Shown: positions 18,220-27,731 of the stretch, piece by piece | How the letters are laid out: every line of letters starts with the position of its first letter | How positions within the stretch are numbered: position 1 is the first letter of the stretch | Source of the DNA: Salinibacterium sp. NG253 | GTDB taxonomy: Bacteria; Actinomycetota; Actinomycetes; Actinomycetales; Microbacteriaceae | Direction of reading: 5' to 3' | Length of the DNA: 64,000 bases | Assembly: GCF_015864945.1 (NCBI RefSeq) | Contig: NZ_JADYWF010000001.1 | Span: forward strand, 1,178,378-1,242,377 | The notes under the pieces: generated by a model | The model's input: only the letters and a program-made list of their open reading frames with translations | Databases searched by the model: none | Told to the model about the DNA's origin: nothing | Position numbers and translations under genes: made by a program

Positions 18220-19943
18220 TCGCTAACAATATCTGGTGCTTCGAGGCGAACTCTGTCAGCCGACTCATCATCGGGCTGCTTCTGGCTGGCCAGCTCGGCT
18301 TCCACTCGCTGGAGGTAGCGCTCGATCTCCGTGTGAGTGCGAGCTTCGTCCCAGCCCAGCACGCCAGCCATGAGCTCTGCGGCAACAGGCGCGGCGGACA
18401 CCCCGCGGTCCCATGCCTCAATCGATATACGAGTGCGGCGAGCCAGCACGTCATCAAGGTGAAGGGCACCTTCAGCATTCGTGGCGTAGACGATCTCAGC
18501 CGCGATGTAGTCGTCGGCGCCCGGAAGAGCTTCGGCGAGGCTCGGCGTCGCGCGCACCAGCTCAAGCACCTCGGTGGCGAGCACCCCGTAGCGGTTCAGC
18601 AGATGTTCGACGCGCGACTTGTGCACGTCGTAGCTGCGCGCGAGGGCCGCTCGCTTGTTCCACGCGGCGCGGTAGCCTTCGGCTCCGAGCAGTGCGACAT
18701 CTTCGGTGATGCTCGGTGAAATCTTGCCGTCGAGAGCGTCGACCGCGGCATCCACGGCATCCTTCGCCATGATGCGATAGGTCGTCCATTTGCCACCAGC
18801 GACGACGACAAGACCGGGGACGCTGTGCGCGACGATGTGTTCGCGGCTGAGCTTCGAGGTGAGATCCGACTCCCCCGCAAGCAGCGGGCGCAGGCCAGCG
18901 TAGACGCCCTCGACGTCGGCTCGAGTCAACGGCACAGCCAGCACCTTATTGACATGGGCGAGCAAATAGTCGATGTCGGCGGCGGTGGCAGCCGGGTGTG
19001 CTTTGTCGAGATCCCAGTCAGTGTCGGTGGTGCCGATGAGCCAGTGACGACCCCACGGAATCACAAACAGCACGCTCTTCTCCGTGCGCAACAACAGCCC
19101 GAGCTTCGATTGGAAGCGATCACGCGGCACCACGAGGTGCACACCCTTGGAAGCTCGAACCTTGAACTGGCCACGAGAGCCCACCATCGCCTGAGTGTCG
19201 TCGGTCCACACTCCGGTGGCGTTAACAACCTGCTTGGCGCGAATTTCAAACTTTTCGCCGGTCTCGAGATCGTGCGCCATCACGCCGACAACTCGCTCGC
19301 CGACCTTCACGAAGTCTTCCACCCGCACGCGGTTCGCAACGTGAGCGCCGTAGAAGCTGGCGGTGCGCGCGAGAGTCGACACGTAGCGGGCATCGTCAAC
19401 TTGAGCGTCGTAGTAGGTGAGCCCGCCGCGAAAGGCGTCGCCTCGCAAGCTCGGTGCCGCCCGCAGCATCTGCCCGCGCGTCAGGTGCCGGTGATGAGGC
19501 ACTCCTGGCGGTCGTCCGCCGGTATAGCTGAGAAGGTCGTAGAGCAACATTCCCGCGCCGATATATAGCCGTTCGATAACAGGCTTCGTCACGGGATACA
19601 AGAATTTCACTGGCCGCACCAGATGAGGCGCAAGCCGCTGCAAGAGCAAGCCACGTTCCTTGAGCGCTTCGCGCACGAGCCGAAAATCGAGTTGTTCCAG
19701 ATAGCGGATGCCGCCGTGCACGAGCTTCGATGACCGGCTTGACGTGCCTGATGCCCAGTCCCGCGCCTCGACCATGCCGACGTTCAGGCCGCGCGTCACG
19801 GCATCCAAGGCACTGCCGGTGCCGACAATGCCGCCACCGATCACGAGAATGTCGAGTTCAGTGTCGCGCAGTGCCGCAATGGCGGCGGTGCGTTGTTCGG
19901 CGCTCAGCGGCGCTGTCGGGGCAATCGATCGGGGCTTGACCAT
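18216..19943 (-). CDS. glpD: Aerobic glycerol-3-phosphate dehydrogenase
   Basis: FAD-dependent, membrane-associated; oxidises sn-glycerol-3-phosphate to DHAP and passes electrons to quinone. 575 residues. FAD-binding GxGxxG motif ILVIGGGIVGTGSALDAVTRG at about 32-55, then RSSKLVHGGIRYLE, a central substrate domain with KGVHLVVPRDRF and GTTDTDWD, and the C-terminal DAO_C domain with DDVLARRTRISIE. GGAGG lies shortly before the ATG. It follows guaB3 after 40 nt and overlaps the SURF1 gene. Confidence 0.96.
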   Translation of the reverse strand: MVKPRSIAPTAPLSAEQRTAAIAALRDTELDILVIGGGIVGTGSALDAVTRGLNVGMVEARDWASGTSSRSSKLVHGGIRYLEQLDFRLVREALKERGLLLQRLAPHLVRPVKFLYPVTKPVIERLYIGAGMLLYDLLSYTGGRPPGVPHHRHLTRGQMLRAAPSLRGDAFRGGLTYYDAQVDDARYVSTLARTASFYGAHVANRVRVEDFVKVGERVVGVMAHDLETGEKFEIRAKQVVNATGVWTDDTQAMVGSRGQFKVRASKGVHLVVPRDRFQSKLGLLLRTEKSVLFVIPWGRHWLIGTTDTDWDLDKAHPAATAADIDYLLAHVNKVLAVPLTRADVEGVYAGLRPLLAGESDLTSKLSREHIVAHSVPGLVVVAGGKWTTYRIMAKDAVDAAVDALDGKISPSITEDVALLGAEGYRAAWNKRAALARSYDVHKSRVEHLLNRYGVLATEVLELVRATPSLAEALPGADDYIAAEIVYATNAEGALHLDDVLARRTRISIEAWDRGVSAAPVAAELMAGVLGWDEARTHTEIERYLQRVEAELASQKQPDDESADRVRLEAPDIVSE

Positions 19944-19983
19944 TGGTTTCCTCCAGCGCCTAGTGACGTGAACGTGGGTTTAG

Positions 19984-21105
19984 CTACAGCGGGTTGTAGG
20001 GAGCAACGACCACATCGACCCGCTGAAATTCCTTGAGGTCGGAGTAGCCGGTGGTCGCCATCGAGCGACGCAGCGCACCGATGAGGTTCGACTGGCCGTT
20101 GGGGTGTGACGATGGTCCGTTGAGAATCTCGGCGAGAGGAGCAAGCTGCCCAACTTCGACACGGTTTCCGCGGGGAAGTTCGGAGTGGTGCGCTTCTTGA
20201 CCCCAGTGGTAACCACCACCGGGCGCTTCGGTGGCGCGAGCGAGAGCGGTGCCCAGCATGACGGCATCCGCACCAACAGAGATTGCTTTGACGATGTCGC
20301 CACTGGTGCCTAGGCCACCATCGGCGATCACGTGCACGTAGCGGCCGCCCGACTCGTCCATGTAGTCGCGGCGAGCGCCGGCTACATCGGCAACAGCGGT
20401 TGCCATGGGAGCGTGGATGCCGAGGGCAGTGCGCGTGGTGCTGGAGGCTCCTCCGCCGAATCCCACGAGTACGCCAGCGGCGCCGGTGCGCATGAGGTGA
20501 AGAGCCGCGGTGTAGGTTGCGGCGCCTCCCACGATCACGGGAACGTCGAGTTCGTAAATGAACTCCTTGAGGTTGAGCGGCTCAGTCGTCTTGGAGACGT
20601 GCTCGGCACTCACGGTTGTGCCGCGGATGACGAACAGGTCGACTCCGGCATCAACCACAGTTTGGTACAGCTCTTGAGTGCGCTGCGGGCTCAGGGCGCC
20701 GGCAACGGGCACTCCGGCTTCGCGGATTTCCGCGAGACGCTGCGTGACGAGTTCGGGCTTGATCGGCTCGGCGTACAGCTGTTGCATGCGCGCGGTCGCC
20801 TGGTCGGCGGGCAGCGTACGAATTTCTTCGAGAACGGGTTCGGGGTTTTCGTAGCGAGTCCAGAGACCTTCGAGGTCGAGAACACCGAGGCCGCCGAGCT
20901 TTCCCATGGCGATCGCGGTCGCCGGCGACACCACAGAGTCCATGGGGGCTGCGATCACGGGGATGTCGAACGTGTAAGCGTCAATCGTCCAGCTCACCGA
21001 CACATCACGAGGGTCACGCGTGCGGCGCGACGGCACGATAGCGATGTCATCAAAGGAGTAGACGCGGCGAGCGCGCTTGGCGCGGCCAATCTCGAAATCA
21101 TTCAC
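19984..21105 (-). CDS. guaB3: GuaB3-type IMP dehydrogenase family protein
   Basis: 373 residues, IMPDH/GMP-reductase TIM barrel without CBS domains. It starts NDFEIGRAKRARRVYSFDDIAIVPSRRTRDP, typical of the actinobacterial GuaB3 group, and contains IPVIAAPMDSVVSP, VIVGGAATYTAALHLMRTGA and the flap HVIADGGLGTSGDIVKAISVGADAVMLG. The catalytic loop reads VGFGGGASSTTR: where IMPDH has Cys there is Ser, and no Cys occurs anywhere in the protein. The family reaction is unsettled, so I name it by family only. GTG start with TAGTCT 6 nt upstream: a likely leaderless mRNA. First gene of a string running to guaA. Confidence 0.9.
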   Translation of the reverse strand: MNDFEIGRAKRARRVYSFDDIAIVPSRRTRDPRDVSVSWTIDAYTFDIPVIAAPMDSVVSPATAIAMGKLGGLGVLDLEGLWTRYENPEPVLEEIRTLPADQATARMQQLYAEPIKPELVTQRLAEIREAGVPVAGALSPQRTQELYQTVVDAGVDLFVIRGTTVSAEHVSKTTEPLNLKEFIYELDVPVIVGGAATYTAALHLMRTGAAGVLVGFGGGASSTTRTALGIHAPMATAVADVAGARRDYMDESGGRYVHVIADGGLGTSGDIVKAISVGADAVMLGTALARATEAPGGGYHWGQEAHHSELPRGNRVEVGQLAPLAEILNGPSSHPNGQSNLIGALRRSMATTGYSDLKEFQRVDVVVAPYNPL

Positions 21106-21111
21106 CCGTCA

Positions 21112-21117
21112 AGACTA
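21112..21117 (-). promoter_or_regulatory. -10 box (TAGTCT) for leaderless guaB3 mRNA
   Basis: TAGTCT ends 6 nt before the GTG at 21105; no Shine-Dalgarno. The -35 region is weak. Confidence 0.45.
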
Positions 21118-21193
21118 CCCGGCCAGCGATTGTGAGACACCGCTGCTGCGGGGAGCCGCCCATTTAGTGGAAGAGCGCGTGGGACACGCACGA

Positions 21194-21222
21194 TTGACAA
21201 CAATTGAACAAGCGTTTAGTTT
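21194..21222 (+). promoter_or_regulatory. Promoter of the TetR-ABC operon
   Basis: TTGACA (21194-21199), 17-nt spacer, TAGTTT (21217-21222). The ATG at 21230 begins 7 nt after the -10, so the mRNA should be leaderless. Confidence 0.75.
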
Positions 21223-21239
21223 GTTAAACATGCGTTCAA
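21204..21239. promoter_or_regulatory. Probable TetR operator overlapping promoter and start codon
   Basis: A 36-bp inverted repeat: TTGAAC-N4-GTTTA-N6-TAAAC-N4-GTTCAA. Both half-sites are symmetric in the conserved blocks. It spans the promoter spacer, the -10 box and the first codons, a position that would block transcription. It probably binds the adjacent TetR protein (autoregulation). Confidence 0.7.
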
Positions 21240-21874
21240 GATCGGATGACTCCACCACTAAGGCTCGCATCCGCGACGCCGCGATTCGGCTCATCGGGCA
21301 GAACGGGTTCGCCGCGACAAGCGCCCGCGCCGTCGCCACTGAAGCCGGAGTGAGTGCTGGCCTTGTCATCCACCACTTTGGAAGCATGCGCGAGCTCAAG
21401 GTTGCGTGTGACGATTTCATCATCACCGAGGTCACCCACCGCAAAGTCGGGATGGGCGAAGGCGACGTGAGCGCGGCAGTGAGCGAGTGGTATGCCGATC
21501 TGCCCACCTTCGAGCCGTGGCTTATCTACCTGGGCCGCCTCTTCACCGACGACTCAGTTGCCGGGGCAGACCTGTTCGACCGCCTCGTCGCCATGTCGCA
21601 CACCATGCTCGCTGAAGGAGTGGCGAGCGGAGCCATCACGCCCAGCGCCGACGAGCACGCCCGCGCCGTGCTCCTCGTTACCCACAGCCTGTCGACCCTC
21701 ACTCTGCAAAGCCACATCGCCCGCAGTCTCGGCAGCAGCCAACTCAGCCTCGACAGCCTCAGCCGCATGGGCAATGCCGCCCTCGAGCTCTACACCCACG
21801 GCATCTACACCCCTTCAACGACTCCCTCCCAGGAAGGACCGGGCTCCGGCCCCACCCATGACTTACGCCATTGA
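21230..21874 (+). CDS. TetR-family transcriptional regulator
   Basis: 214 residues. N-terminal TetR helix-turn-helix at about 10-55: ARIRDAAIRLIGQNGFAATS, AVATEAGVSAGLVIHHF. The helical C-terminal ligand domain is followed by a Ser/Pro/Gly-rich tail. The ATG at 21230 is preferred over an in-frame extension to 21077 because a complete promoter ends 7 nt before it. It overlaps the ABC ATPase gene by 17 nt and probably represses itself and that exporter. The inducer is unknown. Confidence 0.92.
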   Translation: MRSRSDDSTTKARIRDAAIRLIGQNGFAATSARAVATEAGVSAGLVIHHFGSMRELKVACDDFIITEVTHRKVGMGEGDVSAAVSEWYADLPTFEPWLIYLGRLFTDDSVAGADLFDRLVAMSHTMLAEGVASGAITPSADEHARAVLLVTHSLSTLTLQSHIARSLGSSQLSLDSLSRMGNAALELYTHGIYTPSTTPSQEGPGSGPTHDLRH

Positions 21875-22772
21875 AACTCAGGCGCTCACCAAGCGTTACG
21901 GCAAAAATACTGCCCTCGACGGCTTGGATCTCGCCGTGGAAACCGGCAGCGTGTTCGGCATGATCGGCCCCAACGGTGCCGGCAAGACAACCGCGATGCG
22001 GCTACTGCTCGACATCATTCGCCCCACCTCGGGCAGCGCCACCGTACTCGGCCAGTCCCCCATCACCGGCGGTGCTGCACTGCGCCGCGACATCGGATTC
22101 CTGCCGGGCGAACTCCTCCTCGAGGGCCGCGTCACTGGGCGTTCGCTACTCAAGCACTACGCCGAAATCAGCGGTCCTGTAGCGCCCGGCCGCATCGACT
22201 CCCTCGCTGAGCGATTGGGGCTCGACCTCACCCGCCACGTGCGCACCCTCTCCAAAGGCAACAAACAAAAACTCGGCCTCGTGCAGGCGTTCATGCATGA
22301 GCCGAAACTGCTCGTGCTCGACGAACCGACGAGCGGTCTCGATCCTCTTGTGCAGCAAGAGTTCCTCTCGATGGTGCGCGAAGCTCAACACAATGGTCAG
22401 ACAGTGTTCCTCAGCTCTCACGTCTTGAGCGAGATCCAGAACGCTGCCGATCAGGTTGCGGTGCTCCGCAACGGTGCCGTGGTGAAAGTAGGCGATGTTG
22501 CCAGCCTGCGCGCGAGTGCCATCCGTCGCGTTGTCATTGACTTCACGGATGCCGCAGCCGACGACATCCGCACGGCGCTGCTTGCCCTGCCGCAACTGGC
22601 CAACCTCACCGTCGCTGATGGCGAGGTGATTCAGGTCACCGGCACTGTCGAGGGACACATCGACGCCCTCGTCAAGGCGATCGCCCCCTTCCACGTGGTC
22701 GACCTGCGGGTGGAAGAGCAAGATCTCGAATCGTCGGTTATCGACCTCTACTCGAATGAGGCAAACAAATGA
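21858..22772 (+). CDS. ABC transporter ATP-binding protein
   Basis: 304 residues. Walker A MIGPNGAGKTTAMRL at about 35-48, signature LSKGNKQKLGL, Walker B LLVLDEPTSGLDPL and the switch His in FLSSHVLSE; the ~80-residue C-terminal extension is typical of DrrA/CcmA-like exporters. It pairs with the permease downstream (4-nt overlap, ATGA) and overlaps the TetR gene upstream by 17 nt. Export of a drug-like compound is the family inference; the substrate is unknown. Confidence 0.94.
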   Translation: MTYAIETQALTKRYGKNTALDGLDLAVETGSVFGMIGPNGAGKTTAMRLLLDIIRPTSGSATVLGQSPITGGAALRRDIGFLPGELLLEGRVTGRSLLKHYAEISGPVAPGRIDSLAERLGLDLTRHVRTLSKGNKQKLGLVQAFMHEPKLLVLDEPTSGLDPLVQQEFLSMVREAQHNGQTVFLSSHVLSEIQNAADQVAVLRNGAVVKVGDVASLRASAIRRVVIDFTDAAADDIRTALLALPQLANLTVADGEVIQVTGTVEGHIDALVKAIAPFHVVDLRVEEQDLESSVIDLYSNEANK

Positions 22773-23587
22773 GTCAGAACATGACCGGGAGCTTTCTGCC
22801 CCTCACTCGGCGCAACCTTGCCGACTCATGGCGAGGACTACTCGGCTGGACGGCCGGCGTCACGGGAGCGATTTTTCTCTATGTGCCCCTGTATTCCTCG
22901 TTCTCGGGAGACAACGCTGGCTTCGAGGACATCATTGCCTCACTGCCGGATGGACTCGCGAGCACTCTTGGCTTCCAAGATCTCGCCAGCGGCGCCGGCT
23001 ACGTGCAGGCGACGTACCTTGGCCTCATCGGGTTCGTGCTCTTCACGATTGCCGCCACTCTGTGGAGCTCCGCGGCGATCGCGGGCGATGAGGAGTCGGG
23101 TTCGCTCGAGCTCACTCTCGCCCATGGGGTTTCCCGTGTGCAGATTATGGCCGAGCGAAGCCTTGGAGTAATCCTGCGCCTGCTGTGGTTGAGCATCGTT
23201 TCGGCGCTGCTGATTCTCGCGCTCAACGATTCCTCGGGGATCGACCTTGAGCCTGCCCATGTAATCGGCGGATGCGCGGCGCTGTTCGGTGTGGGGGTGC
23301 TCGCGGCCAGCTTCGGTCTCGCTGTCGGCGCCATCACCGCTCGTCGCAGTTTTGCCTCTGCTGCCGCCGCAGGAATCTCCCTGCTCGGCTACATCCTCAA
23401 CTCGCTTGGCAACCAAAGCGCCGATGTCGAATGGCTGCACAACCTCTCGCCCTACTACTGGGCGTTCGGCAACTCTCCGCTGAGCGAGGGCGCCGACTGG
23501 GGTGCCCTCGGGCTCATCTTCGGAATTTCTGCCGTCATGCTCGTTCTCGGTGGGTTCATCTTCAACCGCCGCGACGTGTCCGCCTAG
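22769..23587 (+). CDS. ABC transporter permease
   Basis: 272 residues, about six transmembrane helices with a large soluble loop after the first (SGDNAGFEDIIASLPDGLAS). The first helix GLLGWTAGVTGAIFLYVPLY and the DEESGSLELTLAHGVSR segment are typical of the ABC2-type permeases that pair with DrrA-like ATPases. Coupled to the ATPase gene by a 4-nt overlap; last gene of the TetR operon, followed by a strong hairpin. Confidence 0.9.
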   Translation: MSQNMTGSFLPLTRRNLADSWRGLLGWTAGVTGAIFLYVPLYSSFSGDNAGFEDIIASLPDGLASTLGFQDLASGAGYVQATYLGLIGFVLFTIAATLWSSAAIAGDEESGSLELTLAHGVSRVQIMAERSLGVILRLLWLSIVSALLILALNDSSGIDLEPAHVIGGCAALFGVGVLAASFGLAVGAITARRSFASAAAAGISLLGYILNSLGNQSADVEWLHNLSPYYWAFGNSPLSEGADWGALGLIFGISAVMLVLGGFIFNRRDVSA

Positions 23588-23615
23588 CGGAGCACTCTCT
23601 ACGCCCTCCCCGACG

Positions 23616-23656
23616 CAGAAGGCCTGCGGGAAGCAATTGCTCCAGCAGGCCTTCTG
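23616..23656. terminator. Bidirectional terminator between the ABC permease gene and guaB
   Basis: 12-bp perfect stem, CAGAAGGCCTGC with GCAGGCCTTCTG, 17-nt loop, between convergent genes; TGTGTGTTTC follows on the plus strand. Confidence 0.8.
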
Positions 23657-23677
23657 TGTGTTTCGGTCGCGTAGTTT

Positions 23678-25192
<1,515 letters not shown>

Positions 25193-25301
25193 TTACGGCA
25201 GGAGCGCGAAACCGGTGAATTGTGTTAAATCTCCGGCCAATCAATATTAACGGGTTTCGTGCCAGAACATTCCCCCGCATAATGGCTTCACCGCTTTGTA
25301 C

Positions 25302-25323
25302 CCGACAAGCATTTGTATGTCGG
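25302..25323. promoter_or_regulatory. Inverted repeat upstream of the liv operon
   Basis: CCGACA-N10-TGTCGG, 90 nt upstream of the livH start. Possible operator for the liv operon. No matching element was seen before the binding-protein genes. Confidence 0.35.
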
Positions 25324-25412
25324 ACCGCAATCGGCCGGTGTCTTCATTGCCGTCGACACGTCAGAACCCGCTGGGATTCTCGATTCCGGCTGGGTCCCTT
25401 CCTGGAGGTCCT

Positions 25413-26741
25413 GTGAACACAGCGGATTATCGCCGCACGCGACGGAAAAATAGACGAGGAGTGCTTGTAGCACTCATCGTCGCACTTTCTGCCGCCTTCT
25501 CTCTGATGGCCATGCCTGCAATGGCCGACGAGGTAAACGTCGACGAATACGACAACAGCATCATCGGTAACGTCAAGCTCGAAAGCGTGGCACTAGAGGG
25601 TGTACTTCTCACCATCTCTGGCGGCGGCTACGAGGTTGAAGTAGCCACGGATGCTGATGGTCGTTGGAAAGTCGGAGTTCCCGACGGTGACGAATTCACT
25701 GTCACCCTCGACGAAAACACTCTGCCCGAGGGCATTGCGGTAATCGACGAGGTCGGCGACGACGACACCCCTAACGTTAAAGAGGCGATGATCGGCCCGA
25801 GTGGCTCGACCGTCATGAACTTCTTTATCGGCCGCGGTGAACGCAACGTCACGAGCTTCTTCGATCAATTCGTTGAACGAATCGTCAATGGCGTGAACTT
25901 CGGACTGATGCTCGGCCTCGCTGCCATCGGCATCTCGCTCGTTTACGGAACCACCGGGCTCTCCAACTTTGCGCACGCAGAAATGGTGACCTTCGGTGCG
26001 GTGATGGCACTCATTGTGTCGGTCGACCTCGGTTGGCCTGTCTGGATTGCGATACCGCTCGCCGTACTCCTCAGTGCCGGCTTCGGGTGGTCACTCGATG
26101 CCGCGCTCTGGAAACCGCTGCGCAAGAAGGGCGTCGGTATCGTTCAGCTCATGATCGTGTCAATCGGTCTGTCGCTGGCTCTTCGCTATACCTTCCAGTA
26201 CTTCCGTGGAGGAGGAACCGAGCAGCTTCCCGGCTCCGACTCCCCCGATATTCCGCTCTTCGGATCGGTATCGCTCAGCCAGACCAACATGATCAGCATG
26301 GTCATCAGCATCGTCGTGATCGTGATCTTCGCGTGGTGGCTCGTCAAGACCAAGATCGGTAAGGCAACTCGCGCTGTCTCTGACAACCCGTCTCTAGCAG
26401 CGGCATCCGGAATCGACGTCGACCAGGTCGTCCGTGTGGTTTGGATCCTCGCTGCCGCCATGGCCGGTCTTGCCGGTGTGCTGTGGGCCTACTTCCGCCC
26501 CGGCATCCGCTGGGACATGGGAGCGCAGATCTTGCTGCTCGTGTTTGCCGCAGTCACCCTCGGTGGACTGGGAACAGCATTCGGTGCGCTTGTCGGCTCG
26601 ATCATCGTCGGCGTTCTTGTTGAGACGTCTAGCCTCTTCATCCCATCCGACCTGAAGTATGTGGGTGCGCTCGGCGTGCTCATCATCGTCTTGTTGTTCA
26701 GACCACAAGGCATCTTGGGTCGCAAAGAGAGAATAGGTTAG
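25413..26741 (+). CDS. livH: LivH-type branched-chain amino acid ABC permease with N-terminal extracellular domain
   Basis: 442 residues. The GTG at 25413 has GGAGG 7 nt upstream; the upstream in-frame extension has no ribosome site. Residues 1-40 are a signal peptide (basic start, hydrophobic VLVALIVALSAAFSLMAM, cleavage near AMADE). Residues about 45-135 are an acidic beta-rich domain resembling carboxypeptidase-regulatory-like modules (SIIGNVKLESVALEGVLL, ATDADGRWKVGVPDGD). From about 155 a normal LivH permease follows: GLMLGLAAIGISLVYGTTGLSNFAHAEM and the coupling segment ATRAVSDNPSLAAASGIDVD. It transports branched-chain amino acids or similar substrates with livM, livG, livF. The fused module would face the outside. 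Confidence 0.9.
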   Translation: MNTADYRRTRRKNRRGVLVALIVALSAAFSLMAMPAMADEVNVDEYDNSIIGNVKLESVALEGVLLTISGGGYEVEVATDADGRWKVGVPDGDEFTVTLDENTLPEGIAVIDEVGDDDTPNVKEAMIGPSGSTVMNFFIGRGERNVTSFFDQFVERIVNGVNFGLMLGLAAIGISLVYGTTGLSNFAHAEMVTFGAVMALIVSVDLGWPVWIAIPLAVLLSAGFGWSLDAALWKPLRKKGVGIVQLMIVSIGLSLALRYTFQYFRGGGTEQLPGSDSPDIPLFGSVSLSQTNMISMVISIVVIVIFAWWLVKTKIGKATRAVSDNPSLAAASGIDVDQVVRVVWILAAAMAGLAGVLWAYFRPGIRWDMGAQILLLVFAAVTLGGLGTAFGALVGSIIVGVLVETSSLFIPSDLKYVGALGVLIIVLLFRPQGILGRKERIG

Positions 26742-26750
26742 GGGCCGCTC

Positions 26751-27731
26751 ATGGATATTCTGCAAATTCTCTCCAACACCGGGTCATCACTGATTGCACC
26801 GGCAACGATCGGGTACGCCCTTGCGGCGCTCGGACTTGCCATGCACTTCGGGTTCACCGGTTTGCTCAACATGGGTATGGCCGCCTTCATGGCGATCGGC
26901 GCCTATGGCTACGCGATCTCGATCCTCACCTTCGGTTTTCCGTGGTGGGGCGGCATGCTCGTCGGTGTCGGTGGCTCGCTCGTCTTCGCCCTGATCCTCG
27001 GTATTCCTACCCTGCGACTGCGCGGTGACTACCTCGCCATCGTGACCATTGCGGCCGCCGAGGTTGTGCGTCTGTTGTTCCTGACCACAACGTTCGACAA
27101 GTACACCGGCTCTGCCGATGGGCTGAGCGGATACCACGAGAGCTTCCGTGCGTTCAACCCGATTCCCGATGGCACCTACGGCTTCGGCCCGTGGGAATAC
27201 AACGCCAACGGTTGGTGGGTTCGTATCTTCGGAATCACAATTCTGGCGCTTGCTGCTTTCATCCTCTGGGCTGTCATGCGCAGCCCGTGGGGCCGAGTGA
27301 TCAAGGGAATCCGTGAAGACGAGGATGCCGTGCGCGCCCTCGGCAAGAACGTGTTCTCTTACAAGTTGCAGTCGCTCATGCTCGGTGGTGTCTTCGGCGC
27401 CATGGGTGGAATCATTTACGCCCTCCCGGCCTCGGTGAACCCCGGTGTGTACGTCACGTCGCTCACGTTCTTCGTCTATACCGCGTTGCTGCTCGGTGGA
27501 GCTGCAACGATCTTCGGACCGATTATCGGTTCGGTGATCTTCTGGGGTGTGCAAACCCTCCTTAGCAACCTGCTACCCGCCATGGTCAACGTCGGCCTCT
27601 TGCCGTTCATGACCACGACGCAGTCGCAGACGGTGCGTTTCATCCTTGTAGGTGTGGCACTGATGTTGCTCGTGATCTATCGACCGCAGGGCATCCTCGG
27701 CAACAAGAAGGAGCTGACCTTTGTCAAGTAA
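26751..27731 (+). CDS. livM: LivM-type branched-chain amino acid ABC permease
   Basis: 326 residues, about eight to ten helices. Family landmarks: GLAMHFGFTGLLNMGMAAFMAIGAYGYA, ILGIPTLRLRGDYLAIVTIAAAEVVR, and the cytoplasmic coupling loop GRVIKGIREDEDAVRALGKNVFSYKLQ. Pairs with LivH to form the membrane channel. It starts 9 nt after livH and overlaps livG by 11 nt. Confidence 0.95.
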   Translation: MDILQILSNTGSSLIAPATIGYALAALGLAMHFGFTGLLNMGMAAFMAIGAYGYAISILTFGFPWWGGMLVGVGGSLVFALILGIPTLRLRGDYLAIVTIAAAEVVRLLFLTTTFDKYTGSADGLSGYHESFRAFNPIPDGTYGFGPWEYNANGWWVRIFGITILALAAFILWAVMRSPWGRVIKGIREDEDAVRALGKNVFSYKLQSLMLGGVFGAMGGIIYALPASVNPGVYVTSLTFFVYTALLLGGAATIFGPIIGSVIFWGVQTLLSNLLPAMVNVGLLPFMTTTQSQTVRFILVGVALMLLVIYRPQGILGNKKELTFVK

